64,000 bases of DNA from Epiperipatus broadwayi (GCA_028023455.1 JAQFVV010000013.1:11076579-11140578), one strand, 5' to 3'. Positions 12,014-23,400 are shown, counted from the stretch's first letter. Made by a program: numbers and translations. The notes: generated from the letters alone by a model not told the origin.

Positions 12014-13608
12014 ACAAGTTTGGAAATTATTAGTTAGTGATTATGATTATTATGATGTGACAGATAGGTGTTAGTGCGGAGGTGCGGGAGAAGGGATTGA
12101 AGAGACGCACGATTCAATCCCTTCAGTTTTGCCAAAGAAAGAAAGAGAAATGAACTATCGTTTTCTACATTGAGGACCAACTAAACTAAAAAACCTCCGA
12201 ATAAATAAATAAACAACGGCTAAATGGATACCAATCTTTTGAGGATGGCATGGGAATTCACATTCATGGCAAGCAACGGATAAAGATGAACTGTTTTAAA
12301 CCGTAAGAACTTTATAAATAATGAACATTAAATTAAAATTTTCCATATTTAAATGATTGCAATATTATCCTATCTGACCAACTTAATTTATTAATAATGT
12401 TATTTGATGTATTTTTTATTTATTTATTTAAAATCATTTCCATTTATTTAATTTTGTTCTTTAAGTTTTATTATGATTTCTGTTTTCCGTTAAGTTAAAT
12501 TATATAAATGTTAAACTTAAGTCGGGCGTGAATGGCTGTATAGATTTGTAAAGTTATATTAGGGAAGGGTAATCTTAGGTTATTTGTTTCGTTGTTAGAT
12601 TGGGTCAATGGATTGGATATATTGATGTAGTTAGTAGATGTAGTCGGAGATTCGCTACTGGCAGAATCGTTTATATATACGCCGCACTCACCCGTTTGCC
12701 TATGAAAGGAATTATAAGACGGAGAACGCAGTTCCTTTCTATGGAGTTTTTTTTTTATTGTTCTTCTCGTTAGATAGATGTAATATTCCTATCTGATGAG
12801 AGTCAATGTCTTCTCTTAATCTTTTTGGTGCTGCCGTATTCCGTATTACATTGAATACATCGATGTATCAGATGAATTGATGCCAGTTTGACTGCGAATT
12901 TTAGCCTAAGGTTAAATAGGGATATAATATTTTATTTTCAAGTGCAAATCTATGTAGTCTATTCATACTCGACCCTAAATAAAAATGCATTAAATTTAAG
13001 TTGTTTATAGACGCTTGCATGGATTGGTTAACGGTGAATTGTGTTTTGGGTTTTCATATTTGATCAAAATATATAGACATTCGATAAATAATGATACCTT
13101 ACAGGGAGTATCTAAAATGTATTTATTCGGATGTCTTTTAAGTTATTGGTGACAATGCAAGTATCTTATGCTGAATACTAGAGGGTTTCTTATATTTCCC
13201 TATGCAATTGTCAGTAATCAATAATTTTGTATTTTGATCGTTTATGTTTATTTTGAAATGTTTTTGACCATTGAAATCTATGTAACCGATCTATAGCAAC
13301 ATATTAAAACAAGCTTTTATAATCCCATCTGTGCGAACTTAATTAAAATATAAACTTATAATATAATAGAAATTAAAATGTAAATTAAAATCTAAGGTAA
13401 AGTTAAAAATAATGTTAAATGTTAAAATGTAAAACTAATACTAAAATAATTTTAAATCTTATATATATGTGCATAAATAAATGTTTGTATGTTAATTACT
13501 GGCAGTGGCTTATTTTATTCTTTTTTTCATATATACTCTTATATTATATTATTAAATCTCTGCTACTCCCTGAGCTAGTGACTTGGGCTAACGACCGGAA
13601 TCAAAATT

Positions 13609-13645
13609 AAAAAAAAAAAAGAAAAAAAATTTTTTTTTTTTTTTT
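13609..13645. repeat. Poly(A)/poly(T) palindromic run
   Basis: A run of A (one G interruption) is followed directly by a run of T. It lies near the 3' end of the LTR-like element and is absent from the related copy at 20440-22345, so it arose after divergence or marks a small insertion. Confidence 0.8.
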
Positions 13646-13746
13646 ACTTACGTATCTGCCTACTTTATAAATTTTTCTAGGTTCAAATACCTAGATGGCG
13701 CCCTGTAGTGCAGATTACGTTAAGTGCTATTCACCGGATCGTTACA

Positions 13747-15914
13747 ATATATATATATTCCTTACAGTGTGATGATTAATATTCCATTAGGTATTGTAAT
13801 GTGAACAGAAATTGTCTTCATTTACTGTGAAATGTAGATAATTTATATGAAAAGGTTTCATAATATTTATACATATGTACGTATGTCTGTGAACATACTC
13901 ATTCCTTAAAACCAACCAATATGTAATGATAGTTTTTAAATAGAAAGTCAGGCCATTGATTCTGGTGAGAGATCAAGTATTTAACTCTCCAGCATTGTAA
14001 CAGATTTAATTGTTCTCCCTGGTAAATTTTTTAGCAAGGTTTCAACTTTTGATTTTAGTATTAAACCATTATTCTATATCAGAATTCAATAAATTGAATT
14101 TGATTTGATAGTAATATATGTTTGCAAGCAAATCTAAAATTTCATATTTTTTAATTTGCAAATATTAAAAAAATGAGTTCATAATGACAATAGATACTTT
14201 CATCACTGAACAGATGGCACAGCAGAATGACTTATAAAATGAACAAAATCTTTTTTAATTTACATTTATTTTTAAAATATTAATTTTTTTTTTCTAATTT
14301 TTAGAATATCTCAAATTAACTTAATATAGTGTCTGCAATGATATATATATTAGCTATTATTTCCATAAGATGGGATGATCAGAATGCTATATTTTCTTTG
14401 TTAACATTATGCTAGAAGTTATTGTCTTCTATTTTTAAAAACAAAATATATATGAATAAAATAACAGTGCAATAATATATACTTCTGAATTTTAATAATT
14501 ATTACACAAATAATATGTAAAAATAATGATAAATCTTGATAAACTTTGCAAAAAAATAATGTTTTTAGTTATTTCAAGAGCTTTCTTGAAATACCCTTAT
14601 AAATAGTTTGGACATGGATTACAAAGGAATAAATCAAGCAAAGAGAAGAAGGCAGTGCTAAAACTTTTTGACTTTACTGGCCTCTTGTGTATTTTTTTTT
14701 GTAAAAATTAAATAATCAAAATCTTCAAAAATATGCACTTTACAAATTTTTTAAAAAAAATAGCGAAATATCTCCATAGATGGCGCTATAAAAGAAATTA
14801 AAATATGATTACAATAATTTTTTCTGGATTTGTCTGACGAAAGGTCTTAATGTACAGTGACAGAGATTATGTTATTTTTTTCACTAGATCAATAATTTAT
14901 GAGATTATGGAATGCAATTAAAGAATGCCATAAATTAATTTGATTGGATGCATAATATAATTCATAATAACTTTGAGGATAAACTTCTGTAAAAATATTA
15001 AAATATAACCACCAATATTGTGGCAAATTAGCATTTATCTTCCATTAAGTTGAAAAGGAATATTATTCCTCAAGAATTTGTTATATAGGTATATGCCTAC
15101 TCATAAGTATAAAACTCATTTAGTTCAAAGCAGTTTAAGAAAATAAAATTAATTTCTTTAACTTTAACCATTTATTTTCTAGCCACAAAGTAATTTGTTA
15201 GTACCTGAAATAAAAAGTCATAAGATATCCAATCAAATTATGAAATTTTTATATCAGATTTCGAATTTAAATATTTGACACTAACTGTGTAAGAATGGTT
15301 TCAAATGAAAATTATAATATAACAGCTGATAATCTTCTAAAGTAATTTTCATCCTAAAGTTGGTAACAAGAATTGCTTTGACATATGAAAAAAAAAAAAA
15401 ATCTTCTTATTTGATTAACTACTTTACCAAGAATAAAATAATTATACTGAAAACAATATTGTTCAAATATCATTTCAAATTATTAAATTAAAAAAACGAG
15501 TTGTACATCTTTATTAAACGTTCACCAATGTTTTGTCTAAAAAGAGTAATTTCTTCTTTTGTTCAACGATTGTCAAAATTCTAATTATAAAAGATTATAA
15601 AACTACTACTGACTTTAACATCTCTGTTCGAATAAAAATTTGTGCTGATATAAATATGAATGTGTTATATTGTTATTAGTAGAATTAATTCATACAATAC
15701 ACAAGATCTGTATCTGTGTGAGTGTACATATATACTTTAATTTTCTGCACTCACAAACATGATACCAACTATTTCAGAAAAATACATTAATAATTATTAC
15801 TAACAATTTGTTCAACTACAGATTAATCTTAGCCTAGATATAAGTTTTACACATCAATTGAAGATTACTATATTTGTTTTTTAATTGAATATAAATACAT
15901 AAAATAACTTAATT
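13747..15914. other. A+T-rich DNA, no gene seen
   Basis: About 2.2 kb of A+T-rich sequence. I see no reading frame, element end or RNA gene that I can support. Confidence 0.5.
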
Positions 15915-15963
15915 GTTACATTTTCATTTACCATTGTCAAACACACAACTTTGACGCCATCCA
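15915..15963. repeat. Left member of inverted repeat around ribozyme monomer
   Basis: This is the reverse complement of 16314-16371 (landmarks TTTGACGCCATCCA and TGGATGGCGTCAAA; CATTTACCATTGTCAAA and TTTGACAATGGTAAATG). The right member has about 10 extra bases. The two lie immediately upstream of each direct repeat copy, but in opposite orientation, so an inversion occurred at one unit. Confidence 0.75.
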
Positions 15964-16023
15964 ATGTAACAATTTACTTTACATAAATACTTTGCATATA
16001 ATAAAGGTATATATGAGAGATAG

Positions 16024-16078
16024 TGACCTGGGCCAACTGATGAGTGCTGGTTCAGCACGAAATGCATCTTGGGGGTCA
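16024..16078 (+). ncRNA. Hammerhead ribozyme 1 (type I, intact core)
   Basis: All core elements are present in order. Stem I 5' strand is TGACC (16024-16028), an internal loop (16029-16032), and CCAA (16033-16036). The core box CTGATGA follows at 16037-16043. Stem II is a perfect 6-bp hairpin with a GTT loop (16044-16058). The second box GAAA is at 16059-16062. A minimal helix III (T, loop GC, A) and the cleavage triplet ATC end at 16068. The stem I 3' strand is TTGG (16069-16072) and GGTCA (16074-16078). Very short helix III is typical of metazoan type I hammerheads, which may act as dimers on tandem transcripts. Cleavage is predicted after C16068. Confidence 0.88.
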
Positions 16079-16313
16079 TTTGTCTTTTATTGTATCTTTA
16101 TTTATATGAATTTAAAAAGAATTGAGGAAGTGTTTATTATATCTATAAAGATATTACATATGGGACAGAGAAAGGTGAATAACACCGTGTGTGTAAATTT
16201 TAAAAAATCAGATATATTAATCTTTAACTGAGGTTTAAAGTTTATATCTGTGCTAGAGATAATCTCTAGTTTCGAAAATGATTAGTAATAATCATTAGTG
16301 TATTTATCTGAAA

Positions 16314-16371
16314 TGGATGGCGTCAAAGTTGTGAGTGGAGGGAGTTTGACAATGGTAAATGAAAATGTAAC
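16314..16371. repeat. Right member of inverted repeat around ribozyme monomer
   Basis: This partner of 15915-15963 sits within the predicted 400-nt monomer, just before the second direct repeat. Confidence 0.75.
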
Positions 16372-16424
16372 AATTTACTCTAGATAAATACTTTGCATAT
16401 AATAGAGATATATATGAGAGATAA

Positions 16425-16478
16425 TGACCTGGGCCAACTGATGAGTGCTGGTTAGCATGAAATGCATCTTGGGGGTCA
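16425..16478 (+). ncRNA. Hammerhead ribozyme 2 (type I, nearly intact)
   Basis: This is the same fold as the upstream ribozyme, 401 bp downstream. Stem I strands TGACC/GGTCA and CCAA/TTGG are unchanged, and CTGATGA (16438-16444), GAAA (16459-16462) and the ATC cleavage triplet are unchanged. Stem II (16445-16458) is one base shorter, with a closing G-U wobble, but still pairs. Cleavage is predicted after C16468. Preservation of every catalytic base in both copies, while the surrounding sequence has drifted, suggests either recent insertion or selection. Confidence 0.85.
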
Positions 16479-16559
16479 TTTGTCTTTTATTGTATCTTTA
16501 TTTATATGAATTTGAAAAGAATTGAGGAAGTGTGGAGGTGTTTATTATATCTATAAAAT

Positions 16560-18140
16560 AACTCAACTTAATCTCTCTTTTTACATGTGAGCTATCTTTT
16601 TAAATATATTTAAAATTTCCAATCCATTACATATTTTTAAAACATATGAATAAGTAATCTAAAAAAGACACACACACACAAATTATAATTAACTTCTAAT
16701 TCTGGATTATCAATCTTAAATATCTTGATCAAATTATTAAGACAGATTCAGTTGTTACATATTTTTTTGAAAGTATAAAGAGATATATGCTAGGAATATC
16801 AAAAAGGAATAAGTGAAATGCATGGGGAAAAAACAACCAGATGACATTGATGACTAGCAGAATGATAATAGATGTAGATAGAGCTGAAATCCTAAACTAG
16901 ATTTCAAAAGAATATTTTTGAAAAAGGAAAAAAAAATCTTGAGACTACATGTGAAAAAATAACTAAAAAGGGAAGTTTGCTGGCGCAATGTGAAGAAGAC
17001 AGGCTATGGATAAAAAAAGAAGAAAAAGAATTAACAGTGGATTGAAAATAATTGCAAAGATATATTTATATATGTTTTCAAATGTTAGAAATACATATAT
17101 AAAACTACAGAGAGTAAAATTAGTGCTTATTTAAATACTCAGCAAAGTTTGGGATTTATTAGACGATTAAAATTGGTGAAATTTGAAAAATTTAATGTAA
17201 ACAAAAATATATTGAAAATAAAGATTTGAATTAATGGTAAGCTATTTATCGTATAATAAAACTTCAATTTTATATTAAATTATATTAATAAGTTGTACGA
17301 ATTTGCAATACGATTTCACATCTTAGGTTTTTTAGTGTTTTTTCTTCCGTTAATTAATAAAGATTTTAAAATTACTAACACAATTTATAATATAGTATAC
17401 TTTTTGGCAGAAAATATATAGAATGTCATATGGTTATACCTCTCTAAAGCAGTAATATGATACAATAGACAAAGTAAAAAAAAGATATTGGTTTTGGAAT
17501 AAAAAAATATAGTTAAAGTGATGAGTGGACAAAAAAAAAAAAAAAAGAAATAATTTTTAGTTCTAAAAAAATCAATACTCTCATTAAGAATTTTTTTTTT
17601 TAAAGAAAAAGTAGACTAACTTACTTACTACAAATACAGTTTTTATCGTTGTGAAACTTACTACAAGTATATGAATATTTATAAAAAAATAACAATCGAC
17701 CAAGCAAAAAGAATATGCTATTATTTAATAATAAATGTAATTTACTATTGTACTGATGAAAACATTTTTTCTTTAAAAATGTAAAACAATATACTTTTAA
17801 GACAAAATTAATTTTAGACTAAGATCAAGAAACTAATGACTGAACACTGTCTATATTATTTTATGCATATAATTAATGTAACGTGGAAAATTTTGGTACA
17901 GTATCTCGAGGAAATGTAATATAGAAAATAACTATAAGCAAAAACGTATATATACGAGATTTTGTAATAAAGCCGGCAATTTTCTCTCCTCTGTCAGATG
18001 CCATGACTATGACTAATATAACTTACTCTAAAGTGCAGAAATTGCAAACTTCTATTCAGATTTTAAGTGTAACTTGTATGTGTTTTTGCGTATAGTTATT
18101 TTACATATTACACAGAATATAAAAATATGTAAAATTATAT
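16560..18140. other. A+T-rich DNA, no gene seen
   Basis: A short (AC)n run sits near 16669-16680 and several oligo(A) runs near 17530-17610. A purine-rich stretch at about 16760-17040 could be an extinct coding fragment, but I cannot identify it. Confidence 0.4.
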
Positions 18141-18144
18141 ATAA

Positions 18145-18400
18145 TTTGAGGGGATTTGAACCCAGATTTTCAAGTTCCCTTTATTCATCCATCATACACA
18201 AACCACATACACGTGAAAAAGATAAATGAACTCTAATATATGTAATTTGTGTTGAATCAGAGTACTCATCAGTTGGTCTGGATGATCATCTTCAACATAT
18301 ATATATATATATAAGCAGTGCTCGGTTTATCTTCAATATATATATATATATATAAGCAGTGCTCGGTTTATATTAAGATAGCAAATCTTCAAACATTAAT
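18145..18400 (-). repeat. Hammerhead/tRNA-like repeat copy, minus strand
   Basis: Read right to left this gives the repeat's 5' sequence (about 18400-18365), a hammerhead relic (about 18287-18225), and the tRNA-like B-box end GGGTTCAAATCC (18152-18163). In the ribozyme relic the core CTGATGAG survives (18264-18271 read on minus), but stem II is broken and the GAAA box reads CAAA. Within the copy, a unit of about 40 bp holding (TA)n and the string AAGCAGTGCTCGGTTTAT is tandemly duplicated (about 18290-18330 and 18331-18371). Confidence 0.65.
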
Positions 18401-18503
18401 GGACAAGCTTTGAACTTATAAACTGAGGATTGCTTATGAAGTATATGATTTAAAATAAATTTCTATCACTGCCTATAATTATATATATCTCTCTCTATTG
18501 TAA

Positions 18504-20408
18504 TGGTATACAAACATAGCTGGGAGAAAAAAGCAGCCATTGACTAATAAAATTTCTACTGAGACTAGAGAATTTATGAAGAAAAGAAGGAATATGAAGA
18601 TATACAAAAATGATGTATTAAAAAGAATTGAATATCTCGAATTTTGTAAAATGGTATGGAAAAGAGTTGAAAATGATATAAGAAAATATAACTGTGAAAT
18701 AGCAAGGAAAGCTGTAGAAGAAAATAAAAGTCTCAAAAATGTTAACCAACATTTTGGTATTGGTAGGAAATTTATATCTGCAATAAGAAAAAAAGATGGA
18801 ATTATTACTAAAAAGAGAGATGACGTCATGAAATTGGTAGAAGATTTTTATCAAGAATTATATAGTAATAAAGAACAAGTACCTCCTATATCTATTACAT
18901 CTTCCGAATTGCCCAGAATTTTAAATGAAGAAGTGAGACATGCAATTAAGTGTATGAAGAAAGGAAAGGCTCCAGGAAATGATGGAATTACAATTGATAT
19001 ATTAAAAGAAGCAGGTGAAGAAATAGAAACAATTTTAGCAAAGTTATATACCAAATGTCTAAATGATAAAGATGTACCAGAAGATTGGAAGAATGCAGTA
19101 ATAATATTAATATTTAAAAAAGGTAATAAAGAAGATATTAGAAATTACAGACCTATCAGCCTTTTATCAGTTTTACATAAAATTTTTACCAAGATAATTA
19201 CGACTCGTCTACAGAGAACTTTGGATTTCCACCAACCAAGAGAACAAGCTGGATTTAAAAGTGGTTTTAGTACAATAGATCATATCCAGGTATTGAGAGA
19301 AGTCATAGAAAGGACAAACGAATATGAATTGTCATTATGTTTTGGATTTGTAGATTATGAAAAGGCATTCGATTCTATACACATTTCTTCAATGATTAAA
19401 GCATTGGATCATCAAGGTATAGATCCAGGATATTGTCATATTTTAAAGAATATTTATAAAAATGCAACAGCAACAATTAAATTACATAATGATACTGGAA
19501 AAATCAACATTGAGAAAGGTGTAAGACAAGGTGACTCCATATCTCCAAAACTCTTTACAGCAGTGCTGCAAGAAGTATTTTGTGGATTAAAATGGGAAAC
19601 TAAAGGAGTGAAAGTAAATGGAGAGTATTTAAGTCATTTAGATTTTGCAGATGATGTAGTTGTTTTTGCAAATAATGCTTCAGAGCTGTAGGAAATGTTG
19701 CAGGAGTTAGCAGATGGAAGTAGAAAAGTAGGACTAAAGATAAATGTTAAAAAGACTAAAGTAATGTTTAATCGATTTGCTCAAAATATGAAAATAAAGA
19801 TTGATTATGAAAAATTAGAAGAAGTTAACAGTTACAAATACCTTGGTCAGATTATTAATACAGATGGAAACATAATGGAGGAAATTAATCATAGAATTAA
19901 ACTTGGTTGGAGTGCTTTTGGTAGAAATAACTTGATACTAAAAGGAAATATGCCTATATGTTTGAAAAGGATGGTTTTTAACAAATGTGTTTTACCAGTT
20001 CTTACTTATGGATCTGAGAATTGGACACTTAACAGAAGAGCAATACAGAGACTTCAGACCACTCAAAGGAGTATGGAGAGATGTATGTTGGGAGTAACAA
20101 GAAGAGATCGAAAACGCAATGTATGGGTAAGACAACAAACAAGTGTTATTGACCTTATTGAAAAAAATAAAAGATTGAAATGAAGTTGGGCTGGACATAT
20201 TGCTAGAAGTGATGATAATAGATGGACAATTGAAATTTTAAACTGGATTCCAAGAGATTGTAAAAGACCCAGAAAGAGACCACATGTGAGATGGATGGAT
20301 GAAATAAGAAAATGTGCAGGGGTGTTGTGGAGAAGAGAAGCTAAAGATCGGAGAAGATGGATTAAACTTGGAGAGACCTTCATCCTGCAGTGGATTGATA
20401 ATGGTTGA
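18504..20408 (+). pseudogene. RTE-type LINE, 5'-truncated, RT with two in-frame stops
   Basis: A single frame runs from about 18504 to the stop at 20406-20408, interrupted only by TAG at 19689-19691 and TGA at 20181-20183 (the latter probably replacing TGG). It encodes the region between endonuclease and RT, the full RT, and the C-terminal domain. RT motifs are a NDGI block near residue 147, YRPISLL near 203, FVDYEKAFDS near 271, RQGDSISP near 331 and catalytic FADD at 19644-19655. The C-terminal part carries YLG, YGSE and WAGHI motifs. The endonuclease is missing, consistent with 5' truncation during target-primed insertion. No ATG begins the frame. The end is followed by TGATGG..TGATGATGA, the simple 3' tail typical of RTE elements. 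It is the best-preserved LINE in the window. Confidence 0.9.
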
Positions 20409-20424
20409 TGGTGATGATGACATA
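20409..20424 (+). repeat. RTE 3' tail, TGATG-type simple repeat
   Basis: A short TGGTGATGATGA stretch directly follows the protein stop. RTE-clade elements end in short simple repeats instead of poly(A), so this marks the 3' end of the insertion. Confidence 0.55.
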
Positions 20425-20439
20425 TGCATTATTTTAAGA

Positions 20440-22343
20440 TTCCTATGTAATCTCAGTAAATGGAAATGATTGTTGTATTAATTAAATGATTGTTTTAAAG
20501 CAAACTAGCCCTTGGGCACTTAAATAATTAAAAGGTCTGATAAGAGAATAAAAAAATTAGATTGACCAATGCAAGCATGAGTCAACCAAAGCTCGGACCC
20601 TAATGAAAATCATTGGAACAGGAAACCATGTTCAGTGAATCCGGAGATTAGGATAAAAATATAAAAAATTTCCAAAGTTAGTTCCAGCTTGATTTTTGAG
20701 GAGGAGAGTGAAAAGACACATTTCATCCTCTTACTTATTTCAAATGAAGTGACTGTTGAATTATGAATGGCACTATTGTAGACTCAAATCACATGGTTCC
20801 TACAATAAAATAGTTCCAGGATTGAACCAGCTAAGACAGCTTCCGGATTGACAACTACATATGAACAACAGACTGGTCTTCCATGAAAGTATGACTAATA
20901 AAAACTTCATGGGAACTGGCACAAGGAACCAGGAGCTCCTCTACTGTAAAGTATGAACTATAAAATTTTAAAAAGTAATAAAGAACTTTCATCAATATTT
21001 AAAAAGCTTTTAATAACCAGCTAAACATAACTTTTAAAATGAACTTTTATCTGACTTATTAAGATTTCAAAATCAGTTATTAAATGTTTAATTTTATATA
21101 TTTGAGTTTGCTAATTTAATTAAATCATTTCCATTTTCTTTATTAATATTTATTGACTAAATTATTTAAATGTATTTAAATTTAAGTTGGGTGTAGATGG
21201 CTGCATAGATGCATTAACTTTTATATTAGTTTTTTTTTAAGATTTTCATATGCATGAAATAGATATATCAGTAAATATGACACCTCATGCTGAGTGTCCA
21301 AATGTATTCGGATATCTTTTAAGTTATTCGTGTCAATGCGGCACCATATGATGAGTGCCATTGAGTTTATTGTAATTTTCCCTCTGCAATTCCATCAATA
21401 ACTTTAAATTTTATGTTTATTTTGAAGGGCTCTTTAATTTCAGGCTATTTGTCTCGTGGTTGAGTCAATGCTGATAGAGAGATATATGAGTGTTTATATT
21501 AATGCAATGTGAAGCTTGTTAGCATACAGGGCAAACTTGTCCAACTGAATGCATGACCCCAAAAATGTAGTCATTGCATTGCAATGTACGAAGATGTATT
21601 TCCAGTGGCATTGACTTCCTTAGCTCTATGGATAGGGACTATAAGTCAGCAGATAGATTGCTCTCCCCCATATGTAGCATTTCTCTCAAATATTATATAC
21701 ATGATTTCTTCACCAGACAGACAAATATTCCTGTACTGGATGAGGATCATGTCCTTCAAATAATATCATGCTGCAGATGCACATTCCTGACAGTGTGGTT
21801 TTATGTTAGCATCTTCATATTGCAATGGTTGCATCTGTATATCTGGAAGAAGGCATTGGGTTGCCTGCAAACTTTTAGTCTGAGATTGAATAATTGTTTT
21901 GAAAAGTTTTTAACTGAGGAATCCATGTAGCCTATCTACACTCAACATTCTAAAGTAAAATTTATTAAAATGACCATCTGTGTGGACTTTCTTAAATAAT
22001 AATTTAAATTTAAAAAATAAATAAATCTAAATTTAAAATTAATATTAAAATCAAAATAAATTTTATTCCTCAATTTCAAATATTTATATATGTGCATTAA
22101 TAAATAATTTTTGTGTGTTATTACTGGCAGTGGCTTATTTTATTTCTTTAATATTAAAAATATATTTTTAAGAAGTTTTATATTAAATCTCTGCATCTCC
22201 ATGATCTAGTGGCAGGGGCTAATGTTCAATATAAAATAAACTTTGGATCTTAATAAGTATCTGCCTACTATATAAATTTTCCAAGTTAAATGGCCTGGTG
22301 GCACCCTGTATGCAGATATAATAAGACCACACTCCGACCATTA

Positions 22344-22345
<2 letters not shown>
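20440..22345 (+). mobile_element. Second copy of LTR-like element, 5'-truncated and rearranged
   Basis: Diverged but clear similarity to 11820-13746. Shared landmarks are CCCTTGGGCA (20508) with CCTTGGGCA (11865), GGTGTAGATGGCTG with GGCGTGAATGGCTG, TACTGGCAGTGGCTTATTTTAT in both, and TATCTGCCTACT in both. The copy ends in a long (TA)n run, just as the first ends in (AT)n. Its first kilobase is missing, and the RTE 3' end abuts it. The order of two inner blocks differs: a block holding TATTTGTCTCGT (about 21450) precedes the AAATGTATT-CGGAT block in the first copy but follows it here. The 118-codon frame at 21574-21930 lies in this block, shows no motif and is not called a gene. Confidence 0.55.

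Positions 22346-22398
<53 letters not shown>
22346..22398. repeat. (TA)n microsatellite
   Basis: Uninterrupted TA dinucleotides at the 3' edge of the LTR-like copy. Confidence 0.95.
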
Positions 22399-22400
<2 letters not shown>

Positions 22401-22789
22401 TTACATGCACAAAACTGAATTAAAGATTATAATATATAAATATAATATTAAATTTTCAAACCACAATTGGTTTATAAAACTCTCAACATATCTTGTCACC
22501 TATAGTAATGCAAAAAATAAAATTAGAATATCTCATTGAGCAAGTCTTTATCAAGTTGTCCTGGAGATAAATCCTCAATCTCAAATATTTTGTATTAGAA
22601 AGATGTAGATTGACAGAAGAGATATCGGTTAGAAAATCTGTCTATGAATTATACATTTTTTTTTTGTAAGAATGAGTGGTCTTCTTACAAACATATATAG
22701 ATACAAGGAGAGATATAAAGCAGAAATGTCTACATCCTACAATATTTTACAAATTGTTAAATCAGTGTTTTAAGAAAATGGACTCAAAT

Positions 22790-23400
22790 AAAATTAGAAC
22801 AATACAAAAATATGTAATGAAATAAAACATTAAAAATAAGCATTGGACGAAAATTACAGAGCAAATCAATGTATTTAAATATTTGACAAAGTTGTAACAC
22901 TGATGATGGAAAAAGTGATGAAAACTTAAAAAGAGCACAATCAGACTTTTTAATAAAAATAGATTATTTTTTTGTTTGTTGAAATCATGCTTAAGAAAGA
23001 GACTTGTGAAATATGCTTTGTTTAGGTTGTAGTTTTATGCAAGGCAGAGACATGAATAATTTAAAAAAAAAAGAAGAAAAAATGGAGGCATAAAATGTGG
23101 ATTTTTTTAAAAGTAAAAAAGAAGATATTAGCAATGTTACCATGTTGAAAAAAATACATGATAAAAATCGTTATTACTGAGAAAATTATGAGAGAAAAAA
23201 AAAAGGAATGAGAATAGTCTTATAATTAGAGACAATGAAAGAAATTATTAAAGTTGCATTGGAGAGGAGTTTGGAAATTAAAAAAAAAAAAAGAGGCATA
23301 AAATTAAAAAATTAATTGATTAATCTAAGAAAGGGAAGCATTATGAGTATTTGAAAAGTAGAAGCATTGGAGAAAATAGTTTTCACAAGATTTCAATATC
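22790..23400 (+). pseudogene. Relic of RT C-terminal region from another LINE family
   Basis: Broken plus frames give pieces typical of the region after the RT domain of invertebrate non-LTR elements: a FKYL motif near 22876, then KRLVKY and an LCKAETW-like piece near 23000-23055 (counterpart of the usual LYG.ETW), a MEA..MW piece near 23080-23100, and a later K-rich GKRG-like stretch near 23290. There are many stops and frameshifts. The protein type differs from the RTE copies at 4160-6800 and 18504-20408. Identification is by motif order only. Confidence 0.45.

Larger units (their letters stand above)
10783..13746 (+). mobile_element. LTR-like noncoding element inserted in (AT)n
   Basis: The segment begins TGTAATGAGCAC and ends GATCGTTACA, giving 5-bp terminal inverted TGTAA/TTACA, and is embedded in ATATAT on both sides. 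It contains a good TATA box (TATAAAAGG, 12005-12013) but no coding region, as expected of a solo LTR. The length (2964 bp) is long for an LTR, so nested insertions or another class are possible. A diverged relative of its second two-thirds is found at 20440-22345, which shows it is a repeated family. The orientation is inferred from the TATA box. Confidence 0.5.
15964..16550 (+). mobile_element. Dimeric retrozyme-like repeat with two hammerhead ribozymes
   Basis: Two direct copies of about 190 bp (15964-16150 and 16365-16550) are offset by 401 bp and are very similar. Each starts near TGTAACAATTTACT, runs through a hammerhead ribozyme, and ends near TTATTATATCTATAAA. The second copy has a few substitutions, a 9-bp insertion near its 3' end, and a 1-nt deletion in stem II. 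The predicted cleavage sites (after 16068 and after 16468) define an intervening monomer of exactly 400 nt. Tandem units with hammerheads that release a monomer RNA are the hallmark of retrozymes, which spread as small circular RNAs with help from another element's reverse transcriptase. No protein is encoded here, as expected. That this repeat is mobile is an inference. Confidence 0.7.

Noticed and set aside
15966-16000. Alternative hammerhead type III reading using TGCATA near 15993 as the cleavage site
   Set aside because: Bases after that site do not pair with the strand before CTGATGA, whereas the type I arrangement gives matched stem I strands.
18479-19054. Minus-strand frames of 116, 78 and 67 codons
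   Set aside because: They are antisense shadows of the RTE reading frame at 18504-20408.
21574-21930. Plus-strand 118-codon frame
   Set aside because: Falls inside the second LTR-like copy; no motif, and the related block in the first copy is not open.
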